Shown here piece by piece: positions 38,466-48,690 of a DNA stretch of 64,000 nt (the stretch's first letter is position 1; each line of letters starts with the position of its first letter). A model generated the notes under the pieces. It saw only the letters and a program-made list of their open reading frames with translations, was not told where the DNA came from and did not search any database. Source of the stretch: Dolomedes plantarius (taxonomy: Eukaryota; Arthropoda; Arachnida; Araneae; Dolomedidae); NCBI GenBank assembly GCA_907164885.2, contig OU015492.1:196822960-196886959 (forward strand), given 5' to 3'. The position numbers and the translations under genes were made by a program.

Positions 38466-38888
38466 TGGCTTTAGATACTCACTAAGCACAATGCCCTTTA
38501 AACACATTAATTTTTTTCTACGCATTATTGGAACGAAGTTCTTTTACGCGGCTTAGCGAACTGGGAAAAATTTCATCACATAACGGAAGTGCGTTACGGA
38601 AGTGCGTCACGTCCCCTGTTAGACTGACTGCCGACGGCTATCCGTTTGGGTATGCCGAGACCTAAGCAGACCGTTTCGGCAAGCTTAGTTTCCATGTTTA
38701 AATTCACATATATTGTGTCATTATTGAAACTTTATAGTGGAAAGTCGAGAAACACAAACTGCAGCAAGTGTAAATAATGCAAACTTCGAAAAGTATGTTA
38801 ATAAATCATATAACTTAATACCATTAATTTAATATACATGTGATACGAGTGTTTACTATTTACATGCATTACAGAGAAATAATAGTGA
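38466..38888. other. Locally GC-richer non-coding segment
   Basis: Contains GCGTTACGGAAGTGCGTCAC-type sequence (about 38590-38612) and sits upstream of the short basic reading frame at 38889. It could be a promoter region, but no TATA box or initiator can be argued for. Confidence 0.3.
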
Positions 38889-39058
38889 AATCATGTGCTC
38901 AGCGTCAAAAAGAGTATCGAATGAGAAAAAAAAATCCAAAATCAACTTCAGAGTGCGAAAAAAATAACAAAAACAAACGACCAACGTCAACGTCAACAAA
39001 AATTCCGGCAGAATCAAAAAGAGAAAGTACAGCAAAATAAAACATTGAATCTTGCTAG
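38889..39058 (+). CDS. Basic N-terminal segment of a Helitron-type protein (candidate exon)
   Basis: The frame reads SCAQRQKEYRMRKKNPKS followed by a Lys/Ser/Thr-rich stretch. The A-x-R-Q-x-x-Y-R-x-R-x-K pattern is typical of the basic repeats at the start of arthropod Helitron-associated proteins. A pyrimidine-poor acceptor (CATTACAG at about 38867-38874) precedes it. GTATGA after 39058 could be a donor, but the frame meets a stop at 39038-39040 first. A matching VERVKRYRDKLKLRK segment continues at 42011, across the Kolobok-type insertion. Confidence 0.4.
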
Positions 39059-39473
39059 GTATGATATATATATCTTTCGCATGAGAATAAGAAACAATTT
39101 TATTTTTTATTTTTCCATTTTTGTTATTAATTAAGGTTGCTCGGACACTAAGCTGATAGTTAATTAAAAAGCTGAATTTTTAATATGTTATAAATCGTTA
39201 ATGAGGAATTTGCACGTTTTTTTATTTTGCATTTATGATATAGAAAATAGAAAAATATGATCGAAACCATCTTTTTTTTTTAGTTTTAGAACTCTAAAAG
39301 TTAACATAATTTGTTTTTAAACGCGCACTATTTACTTCATCTCAAAAACGCTACTTTTCCTACGCGGATACATGTGACGTCACAATGCTCCATAGCGAAT
39401 TTGTTTACTTCGGTGTTTGGATTGTGTTGCGTAGTTTGAGTTTGATATCTAGTGTTTTTGCTTTATTTTTAAG

Positions 39474-39579
39474 ATGTCAAAGTGTGTTAAAGCAAATTTT
39501 AAATATTGTATAGTACCTTGCTGCACAAGCACGACGGTAAATACCGGTAATGAACCGGTCTTTCATTTTATAATATTTA
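39474..39579 (+). CDS. THAP-like first exon
   Basis: ATG at 39474 opens MSKCVKANFKYCIVPCCTST and continues TVNTGNEPVFHF. The layout Y-C-x-V-P-x-C...F-H-x is that of the first half of a THAP C2CH zinc-finger DNA-binding domain. GTGAGA at 39580 is a plausible splice donor. The second half (Trp, C-x2-H and the A-V-P-T-I-F tail) is not found downstream, so the gene is incomplete. THAP domains in TTAA-targeting elements belong to the transposase. Confidence 0.45.
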
Positions 39580-39826
39580 GTGAGAACAGTGTCCTGTCTC
39601 TCTAAAAGTCTGCTTTTTTCAACAACTTTTGTTCGAAATGAGTCATCTTGTGGTATTAAAGGTTCCAAATTATTTTTTACTAAATCTTTCCCTTTAATGA
39701 ATTTTATTGAATTGCCTACACAAGAAAGTTTTGACTTCTTCAAGTAACTCGAAACTGACGTCACTGCTGGTTCTTCACTCCGTCTATGAAGCCACATAAT
39801 CAAAGCTACAGCATGTTTACATCCCC
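39477..39826 (-). CDS. SWIM-domain family exon (3' part)
   Basis: A strong acceptor, TTTTTTTACAG, ends at 39827 on the minus strand. The exon starts with GCKHAVALIMWLHRRSEEPA followed by VTSVSSYLKKSKLS. The C-K-H is the second half of a SWIM zinc motif (CxCx(n)CxH), and the M-W-L-H-R-R-S-E-E-P stretch is highly characteristic of a multi-copy arthropod SWIM family. Some members of that family also carry a YqaJ-like nuclease domain. The frame stays open to 39477 but probably leaves real coding sequence before it overlaps the opposite-strand THAP exon. Confidence 0.6.
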
Positions 39827-40306
39827 CTGTAAAAAAATATATTTATAGAAACCCTCAGAAATATGAATATACAATTTAGTTAACAAAAATCAAAATATTG
39901 TCGGTTAAATTTAAACTAGCATTTAATGCAAAAATGAAAACTATATTCCGAGAATATCATATTTTATTCACTTGAATAATCATTGTAAAATGTTTATTTG
40001 CTTTAAAATTTTGATTTTATGAAAAATGTTTCAAATAAAATGCTGTTATTTCTGACTTTAATTTTTTTCTGTGTTCATTAAATGAATAAACTGTCATCCG
40101 TAATTGAAAATCGCTAAATTACCATATTATCTCTATCAGATTAAATTATTTTCAATATACCTGAATAACTTCAGAAAACTAGCATTCTGGATAGCGGTCT
40201 ATAAAATGTTTGTTCACAGCAGAGAAATGCAATATACTACTCTTAAAGTATATTACATACAGATACTTGATAATAGCTTTGATGCTGTCTATGCATAGAT
40301 TTGAAT

Positions 40307-40378
40307 CTGAACTATGCATGATAATTAAACTTTATGTAACATCCGTTACATAAAGTTTAATTATCTTGCATAGTTCAG
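40307..40378. repeat. 34-bp hairpin, one mismatch
   Basis: The arms at 40307-40340 and 40345-40378 are complementary except for one base, with loop ATCC. It lies in the interior of the Kolobok-type element between the two SWIM-family exons. Confidence 0.97.
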
Positions 40379-40744
40379 ATTTATTATAATTCCTTTACCA
40401 TTTAAAATACACATATTTCTATGATATGAATGCAGAACACTGAACACATTCGTAAATTTGGTAGTGTTTTTAATTTCTATCAACTTTTTAATAGACAATT
40501 AAAATTACTAAATATCTTATAACAACTACTTGTAATGTTGCTAATTAATTCTACAAAATTAAACATGTACTATGAATGAATAATAATAGAAGCTGTTTAT
40601 TAAACTTTTAGAGTACGAGATTAATTTAATAATATGCATAAGCAATGTCTAACTTTAAAGTTTGTGTAAAGTACAATGCACGTCAGCGTTCTACAATCTA
40701 CATTACATAACTAGAATAATAAATACAAACAAATATATACATAC

Positions 40745-40878
40745 CTCTGAGCTTTAAATCCTCGTATTTCTGCTCCCATAAAACTTGGATTATTTCCCAA
40801 AAAGGAAAACACTGCAAATGAATCTATTTTAGGCAGGTTGTCAGATTGTCCTTTTGCAAAACCGGGTAATAACGCCAT
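40745..40878 (-). CDS. SWIM-domain family first exon
   Basis: ATG at 40878 opens MALLPGFAKGQSDNLPKIDS and continues FAVFSFLGNNPSFMGAEIRG, ending in FKAQ plus two bases at a good donor (AG|GTATGT, 40743-40746). This N-terminus (L-P-K-I-D...F...N-x-x-F...A-E-I-R-G-x-K-A) matches the start of the same SWIM family. The splice phase (2 nt left over) does not match the downstream exon (which needs 1 nt), so at least one middle exon, with the first SWIM cysteines, has been lost. Confidence 0.6.
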
Positions 40879-41278
40879 GGTAAACAAAACAGAAATAAAA
40901 CTAATAATAAAGACGACGATAGAATATAAATAAAAAAAGGGGAATAAATAATAGCCACAAAATAAAATTAGAAAAATTAAACCAAATTAGAAGAAAAAAT
41001 ATGATTTTAAAATGTTAGTTTAAGAGGAGGAAACGTAGGATTTCGCGCTAGAAAAATGTAAACATTGAAGCATGGGGCATAGTGACGTCAGAACCAATCA
41101 CGTAGCGTTTTGAGGTCACATGATTTTTCAACACTTTTCGCTTATTTTAAATTTAAAATTTTTATTATTTAGATCTATATGTACGTTTTAATTGATGTTT
41201 TCGAACAATTTAATAACCAATCTGTTAATAAAAAATAGAAATGAGCATTTTCCCCACATGTGCAAATTCCTCATTTCC

Positions 41279-41355
41279 CAGCTGTTCGGTAGCACCGCGC
41301 CAGAGCGCGCTGCTCCAGTACTGAAGGTTGCGAGTTCGAATCCCCAACATTCCGT
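41279..41355 (+). mobile_element. tRNA-derived SINE head or tRNA pseudogene
   Basis: GCGAGTTCGAATCCCC (about 41330-41345) is a strong B box. Upstream, GTTCGGTAGCACCGCGCC and GAGCGCGCTGCTCCAGTACT resemble D- and anticodon-arm sequence of a tRNA with an insertion. No complete cloverleaf can be drawn. Confidence 0.4.
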
Positions 41356-41934
41356 TTCTAATAATCTGTAATTATTTTTCTTTTTTTCTTCTATTCTGTA
41401 TATCTCCACTTACAATGTATTGTGTAGTGGATTACAAAATAACTTATATTAGACTTCTTATAATTTTTAATAGTCTATGTTAAAATATATTAACTTTCAA
41501 CATACACTATTAACTTTTATTAATAAACACACTATTAATTATTATAATTTACATATCAATCTACACTAATATAATTATTATTAATAATTATTAATATAAA
41601 TAATAAAATTTTATATAATTTTTATATTACTCATTGTGAAACGATATATAAAATACTCGAAACTATATAGCAGCATCAACAACACACAGCTGTTAGATGT
41701 GCTGTTGTCAGATCTATTTTATGCAAAATCAAAAAAAAATTTTTATTTTTGTTGGTGATTAAATAATAAAATTAATACGATTAAAAATTATGCTAGGTAA
41801 CATCTAAATCAAAATAATTAATTTATATATTACAATTTTTAATTTTAATAAAAATAATTAATTTCTATATTAAAATTTTTAATTTTAATTTAAAAATTTA
41901 GATTTTTTTAAAACTTGTTTTGACTTGCTTGGTA
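41356..41934. other. AT-rich end of the Kolobok-type element
   Basis: Repetitive A/T sequence (TTTTTAATTTTAAT-type reiterations) leads to the right terminal repeat. No coding is seen. Confidence 0.6.
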
Positions 41935-42002
41935 TTGTCCGAACAACCTTAATAACAATAAAATAACAATAAAAAATTATATTAATTTTTATTAATTTTT
42001 TA

Positions 42003-43160
42003 GAAAAAAAAATGTTGAACGTGTTAAAAGATATAGAGATAAATTGAAATTAAGAAAGAAAGAAACTAATCATCGCCATGATACAAACTGTGAAGAATTA
42101 ATCTATAGTCAGTTTCAAATTCAACAACCAATAAATATTGAAGCTCAGCAAGTAATAAGTCCAAGTTTTCCATCATTTGAAGCCCCATACGAGGAACATG
42201 ATGAATGTTCAACGCCAAACGTCCTATTACATCATGAAATAGACATTGCTAGCTACCGTAACTGCCTTTTTTTCATCTCTCATAAGAATTTTACATCTTC
42301 AAATATCTGCATCAGTCCTTCGACAGCAACTTTATAATTCATCCTACTTAAGTCCTTGTCAAAATCCAATTAGTGCAAGAATTATACTAAGTAGTGAATT
42401 TGAACACGGAGATTTAGATTGCTTATTCATATTTTCCAGAACATACAATCAAAATATATGCATGCACTTTCAATATTTTAATAATAATACAAAAAGAGAA
42501 GTTGTTAATTTTTGTTATTTTAAAGTGAATAATTCAATAAATTTTTTGCATCTTCATCTACGTAATACACATTTTACGCCGTACATCGTAGTTCAAGAAA
42601 TAGTTCCGGACAGTAGAGTAAACTTTCAGCAAAATGAAGATTGTCTTTCTCATAAATCATCTGATGAAATTGACTTTGAACAAAGTCCTCCAGTTCATTT
42701 TGAAAATGATGTAATTGCTATGCAAATTGAAAATAGATCGAATGTTACGAATTCTACTTACACGGATTATGGTAAACACGGTAATGCTCATCTAGAATTC
42801 TATCGTCAATTTCAAAAAAATACATTTGGTCATACTTGTGCAGTTTGCGACAGACTATGGTGGAAAAACGATTTAAGAAAAGCTTCTAACGTACACAAAA
42901 ACATTCTACAAAAAATAATACCGAATTATGAATCTAGTTCGAGTATTGATGTTTGTTCTACGTTTAAAGTACCTTTAGATAAAAAGAGAATTCCTATAAT
43001 GTCGACTTATAATGGTTTCAAATATCCAACGATTTCATCTTACTTGCCAACATTAAATCTTATCGAATACTTGGATAAAATTGAATCTCAAACATATGCA
43101 TCTTATTATAGTTACCATAAGCCAATAATTACCATGATAGAATATAATGAAAAAATTTAA
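42003..43160 (+). pseudogene. N-terminal part of a Helitron-type (Rep/helicase) polyprotein
   Basis: TTAATTTTTTAG (to 42002) is a plausible acceptor. The first frame gives VERVKRYRDKLKLRKKET and stays open to about 42337. A second frame (42246-43160, 304 codons) takes over, so one frameshift lies between. Near 42830-42880, FGHTCAVCDRLWWKNDLRK is the C-x-x-C-D-R-L-W/F motif found before the Helitron-like N domain. Near 42965-43075, VPLDKKRIPIMSTYNGFKYP and LPTLNLIEYL match the following I-P...N-G-F...L-x-x-L-x-L-I-E motif. The protein then diverges and stops. No HUH Rep or helicase follows. Confidence 0.6.
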
Positions 43161-43729
43161 AAATATTTTTTTCTTATTTAGAATTTTTTCTATGTAATTT
43201 GTAATTCACTATTTAATATTTAATTTTTAACAAATGACTATTTTTCCTAAAATATTAAATAGAATTTATTGTTTTAAATCCTTACTTTACATTTTTGCTT
43301 TGAAAAAAGGATAAAAAATAAAAATAAAATATACAAATTAGAGAGAGAGAGGGAGAGAGAGTTGGTTGGTTGAATAAAAGAGGGCTGCGCTTTTTGGCGT
43401 GACAAAAATACACTAATATAATCAATAGAAATCTACATATTAAATCACGTTTAGAGTTGAAAAAATAACGTAAGGAACTTCGTTCCTGACGGGGGTCCCC
43501 CGACCGCACAATTTTTTATGATTTTCAACATTTGGGAATGATTTGTCGAGTATAATTTGTGTATTAGTCGAGTTAGTATTTGTGTATTAGTACGAGTTTG
43601 TGTCATATTTAACTTTTAATATTGTCTACAAATGTGTTTTGACGCGTACGTATCTAATTTTCCCCTGTTTTGTCTTATGCTTCCTCTCCAATATTGTGGC
43701 CAAAGGCGTTTTATATTATCCTTATGCAC
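43161..43729. other. Non-coding stretch with short (GA)n
   Basis: AT-rich sequence containing an AG-rich run at 43338-43362. Confidence 0.6.
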
Positions 43730-43900
43730 GCCAGGGGATGGCCGAATGGCTAGGGCGCTGGCATTCGATTCATATCCTGTGGGTTCGAGTCCCACTGTTG
43801 GCATGGATGTTTGCAGCCGTTTGGAATAGGCTTTAAACTGTAGGTCCCGGTCTAATTAGCAAAAAGTTCACCGTAGCGCTCCAAACCAAACCAAAACCGT
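43730..43900 (+). mobile_element. tRNA-derived SINE
   Basis: The A box GGATGGCCGAATGGCTAGG (about 43736) and B box GGGTTCGAGTCCCAC (43781-43795) are spaced as in a tRNA. The 3' part of the T arm and acceptor is recognisable. The anticodon stem does not pair. A unique tail (GGTCCCGGTCTAATTAGC ... CCAAACCAAACC) follows, as in a SINE. A tRNA-Leu/Ser-like ancestor is possible. Confidence 0.65.
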
Positions 43901-45179
43901 CGTCTTAGTAAACTGCAATGTATTTGTACTTCTGCGTTCATACTGAGATTAAAACAATAAAAAGTTAAATTATATATAACATAAAATAAATTTAACAGTA
44001 TTATTTAGTATTTTTTGTATTATTTTATTTAAATAATAATTATATTTTATTTATTTTAAAGTTTGCTATCAAGTCGTAATTATCTGGCAAGTTTTTGCGT
44101 CTCACTCAGTTTTTCCTCCCGGGAACAATTAAAGTTGAAAAAAATTTACGGTAAGTAAGTGAAAATTATTAAAACAGTGAGTTCAAGATTGTAAGAGACT
44201 TTAAAAGTTTATTGAAATGAGATAAAGTACAGGCGTGAGACCAAATGTAGGACCCATCTGTTCAACTACATACTTACCCGTGTGAACTCTAGAGCTGCAA
44301 AGGGAATTTAGTTAGTTATGATCTGCTTCTAAGTTTCAATAGTTTGCCAGTAAAACCATAAATAATTAAACAAAATATTTTGATTCGTTGAAACTCCAGT
44401 TGCATGTAAACAAAAATTTGTGTTTAAGCTTTCAATTTGGCCTTCTTATCGACAAAAACCATGAAATTAATTAGTTTTAATTAATTCAGGTACTTCTTAG
44501 GTTTTGAAAAATTAACAAATTATCTTTCTTTCTTTCTCAGTACCTTTTTGATTGTTTGCACCTTTATAATTATTTTATGTAAAATTTTAATGGCAATATA
44601 TAGCTGAATATAACTACTGAACATTTTTTAAATACCAATGTACTTTTCACGTATACCTATTATCAGGATTCCGAGGAAAGCAAATAATTCAAAAGTTTCA
44701 GAAATGACTGATATAAACAACAAAAACTTCGTTTCACATCGAAAACAATCCCGAAAGAAAATGCACACTGGAAAATCAGAAGTTTTTATGTATGAACGAA
44801 AAAATAAGAGAAGAATTACGCGTAATCAGCTTCTCTGAACAAAAATGTCAAATAATAAATATAATAGAATGTCTCTGTTGGTATTGATTTGTTTGTGTTC
44901 TCCAACATTTATAAAAGCTTCCCAATTTTTCTCGTTTATATATATAAGATCTGATTTGCAATCAGAAAGACAGGTAAAAAAATTAATATTGCGTTCGTTC
45001 TGTAATTGTTGAGAAAAATTAGCATTTCCTCATGTGGCATCGATTTTCTTTTAAACATTAAAAGATATTCTTTCTGAAAGTACGTGGGATTGACATTCTT
45101 AGACGAAAATAAAAAGACACATCAAGAATGAGTTATCTGGATGGGGCGAAAATCGGTAGATGTGATGTACATGTACAGA
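43901..45179. other. Non-coding stretch
   Basis: AT-rich. The 66-codon basic frame at 44638-44838 has no recognised domain. Confidence 0.5.
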
Positions 45180-46350
45180 AACACAAATGATTACTATTTG
45201 AGAAAAAAATGGATGATTTATTCAAGAGAAAGAGCTTCACAAAGTGATAAAGTCAATAGCGCGTTAGTCCACCACTGGCCCTTATGCAAGCAGTTATTCG
45301 ACTTCGCATTGATTGATAGAGATGGCAGATGTTCTCCTGCGGGATATCGTGCCAAATTCTGTCCAATTAGCGCGTTAGATCGTCAAAATCCCGAGCTGGT
45401 TGGAAGGCCCTGCCCATGATGCTCTAAACGTGCTCCATGGGGGAGAGATTCGGTGAACTTGCTGGCCAAGGTAGCGTTGGGAAAGCACGAAGACGAGCAG
45501 TAGAAACTCTCACCGTGTGCGGGGGGGCATTAACTGGCTGAAATCTTAGCCCAGGATGGCGTTATATGAAGGGCAACACAACGGGGCGTAGATTATCGTC
45601 GACGTACCGCTGGGCTGTAAGGGTGCCGCGGATGACAACCAAAGGGTCTTGCTATGAAATGAAATGGAACTCCAGACCATCACTCCTGGTTGTCGGCCCG
45701 TATGGCGGAAGACAGTCAGTTTGGTAACCCACCGCTATCCGGGGCGTTTCCAGACCACCGCTGGTCATCGGGGCTCAATTAGAAGCGGGACTCATCACTG
45801 AAGACAATTCTACTCCATTCGGTGACATTAAAGGTCGAATGTGCACGACACCACTGCAAACGGGTTTGTCTGTGTACAGAGGTCAATGGTAGTCGGCGCA
45901 AGGGACACCGTGAGCTCATCCCCCTTTCTCTGAGACGCTTATAAATGGTCCTTGCGGTCACTGAAGCCCCAGTTGCACGTACGATCGATGATAATGATGA
46001 ATCTGGGGCTGTGAGTGCTGCTCTGACGATTGCTCGGTCCTCACATTCTGTCCGCTTCCTTCTTGACGCTGTGTTTGGCCATGGTTCACCCAATCCTGAC
46101 AACTTCGTTTAATAGTGGCATCGCTCATATCCAAATGTCTAGCGATTCGTGGATTAGACCAACTGGCTTCTTTGAGCCCAACTACACGTCCTCTTTCAAA
46201 TGCTGACATTTGCGCATATTGATCGCACACCTGTATGCGCATAGTTACTGTCTACCTGAGTACACGGAATGAAATTCTCAAAGAATTTTTGACCTGGATT
46301 CGAAATTTCTCCTGTTTAATATCCTGCCAGTTGCGCAGTTAAGATGCGCT
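45180..46350 (-). pseudogene. Tc1-like element with broken transposase
   Basis: On the minus strand the N-terminus reads QMSAFERGRVVGLKEASWSN and PRIARHLDMSDATIKR (HTH, about 46120-46210). After a frameshift come ASVTARTIYKRLRERGMSSR (second HTH) and WSRIVFSDESRF with the first catalytic D (about 45780-45815). The second D and final E region at about 45430-45780 is spread over several frames. Terminal inverted repeats could not be found, so the limits are approximate. Confidence 0.75.
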
Positions 46351-48578
46351 GCAGCGTCACATGTTCATTCATTGGCCACCAAACTTTAAAATTTTGAATT
46401 TTCCGTCGTCATATGTATGCATTTGTGTCCAATTTGCATTACCCCTTCTTAGTGAGTCATGGGTTTTTTTTGTGTGTGTGTATCTAAGAGTGTATTTAAA
46501 ATCTTCTGTGTTTACAGATCATAAACTTTCTAAGACTTTTTTTCACAGAAATGTTTGCATTACATAGACATTCCACATATAAAAATCACAACTTTTGTGT
46601 TAGATTACGAGTAAGAAAATTGAACGCATTTTTTTATTCATTTTTGTTGCTAGATTCATAAAATGTAAATATGTGCGTCAAAAGCTTTGACTAACAGTCT
46701 TGACAAGGCTATATATTTTAAGGATACCTGATCCTGATTTGTAAAAACCCACAAGAAAACTTTTGTAATTCCCTACTATCCCATGAAGAATTGTCTAAGA
46801 TATGATATAATATATCAAGGAAGCTAACAAGCTCGGGTGTTTGACCAAACTTAACTTAGACAAACGTATCATTTCCTATTTAAGGTTAGTACATTAAAGT
46901 TGGTTTCTGCGGCAGAAATCCCCGAACTACTTACATGGGACTGAATATGGGATTTATTATAATATTTATATCACTTCAGTCTTTTTCCACAGATACACTG
47001 GTTGTCCAAATAAGCAGCGTGGCTGTAGGAAGCAAGGCTTGGTACAGCGTTATGTTTTCCAATGTCATTTAACTGAAGACTCCTCACGTCACAAACCAAA
47101 CCGAAAAGAACCGAAGTTCAGGAGAGGATATATTATAAATAAAGACACCGTAAGGAAACTTCAGAACATATACAATTGGTTCATCACGAACACAGAAAAC
47201 AAATGAGCTCCAGAAAATCATCTAAAAATATGAGCTTTATAGGCCATTCATCTAAGATAAAGCTTAAGGTCAAATAAGATGTCGAGACATCTCATTTATT
47301 TAGCTTAGATATACACCGCTTAGAGGTTATTTCTCGTGTGGCAACCAATGGAATGAAACGATCTGGATCGCTGTTGTTTAGTCAGAACTTCTGAGAAAAA
47401 CACAAAAATGCCTCTTCCCATGTTTAGGTAAACAGTGTTTTAGAGTTTAAGGAAGAGCAAAAATTTATTCAGCCGTAATGAAACCGAAACCAAATAAAAC
47501 TTTCTAAAGTTGCTTATCATAATTATCTAGTATTACTTTTACTGAATACGATCGCTTGTCATGTAATATTTATCGAGTTACACTCACTGACTCGCTTATT
47601 TGAGTTATGTACCGATTTGGTCAAAGTTTTGACACCGTTCTTCCTTGACGTGCCTCGAACGAGATGGTTTTAACAAGCGTTGTTCTTACTGGAGGACAAA
47701 AGAATTAATGGCTTTCTATCCAAAAAATTTTGACATTTGTAAAAAACTTATTTATGAATAAAAGTTGCATCCTATAGGATAGAAAAGTTAAGGCAAGACA
47801 TACAAATTTTAACATTGTTTCTTACAGACAATGAAACCCAACGCAATAACAGTAAAATTCAAAAAATGAAGAAAAATAATTAACAGTTTGGATTAACATA
47901 GAGTATAGCAAGGAAGTTTCTCTATAAATTCGAGGACAAGAAGACACGAGAAAAACGCTAAATTGTTTTAATAAATCTGCTCTGAAATTTTCTCAAAGAA
48001 TAAAAAAGATGGTATGGAATACAAGAAATTTAAAAAATAGCAAGCAAATATTTTTTCATAGCCGTCCACATCGTATTGTCGTGAAATCCGGATAAGGCAT
48101 GGAACGTTCCTGTGCTGAATCTTCATAGGAAACTGTTGATTCACCAATATTGTGATCCCATTGCAAAGTAGCCAAAAAATTTGCGTTGTAGATAAGGTTA
48201 ATGTCCTCTAGACAAAAGTAACCGCCACGTTTTCAAAAAAAAAATCTTGAAATTAGTTAGGTCACGTTTACACGGGAAAAGTCCTAGACGGAAAATGCAA
48301 GTGCAACGTCCACAAACAAATATTATGTAACAGCTTTTTAGACTGCATGTTTAGAAATGGTTTAGAGAGGCATGTTTGAAGGGTTTTGACAATACGGAGG
48401 ATTGATATTACGTTTAAAACTGATAAACTTAGATCTTTACGCAATGTGAAAGAGATTATATGCAATACTTTTTTCAAAATCTAACAGACCTGAGACACTC
48501 CAATATTAAGAGCACTAGTGTGTATACATGCATTAACATTAACATTTATACACTATTCATATACAATACACAAACATG

Positions 48579-48583
<5 letters not shown>
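46351..48583. other. Non-coding stretch
   Basis: Apart from the candidate exon at 46993-47206, nothing is recognised. Confidence 0.5.
46993..47206 (+). CDS. Unrecognised candidate terminal exon
   Basis: A good acceptor (CTTTTTCCACAG, to 46992) is followed by a 70-codon frame that ends in TGA at 47204-47206. It reads YTGCPNKQRGCRKQGLVQRY and then VFQCHLTEDSSRHKPNRKEP, a Cys- and Lys/Arg-rich start with a basic middle. Local GC is higher than the surroundings. No family is recognised, and chance is not excluded in a window this size. Confidence 0.25.

Positions 48584-48613
<30 letters not shown>
48584..48613. repeat. (TA)n microsatellite
   Basis: 15 TA units, immediately left of the palindromic MITE arm. 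Confidence 0.95.
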
Positions 48614-48615
<2 letters not shown>

Positions 48616-48690
48616 GAACAAGAATGGAGTTGGACAACTATTGAATTAAGGCCTTCAGTTGATAGTAGAAAAGTGAATAGAATATATATA

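Larger units (their letters stand above)
39135..41948. mobile_element. Kolobok-type element with TTAA target duplication
   Basis: TTAA flanks both ends (39131-39134 and 41949-41952). The inverted ends are GGTTGCTCGGACA on the left and GGTTGTTCGGACA on the right, extending imperfectly further inward. The interior carries a THAP-like exon on the plus strand and two exons of a SWIM-family gene on the minus strand. TTAA targets with a THAP-bearing protein fit the Kolobok superfamily; piggyBac also uses TTAA but lacks THAP. At 2.8 kb with missing middle exons it is a deletion derivative. Confidence 0.7.

Noticed and set aside
43730..43803. Functional tRNA-Leu/Ser gene
   Set aside because: A and B boxes are good, but the anticodon stem does not pair and a SINE-like tail follows.
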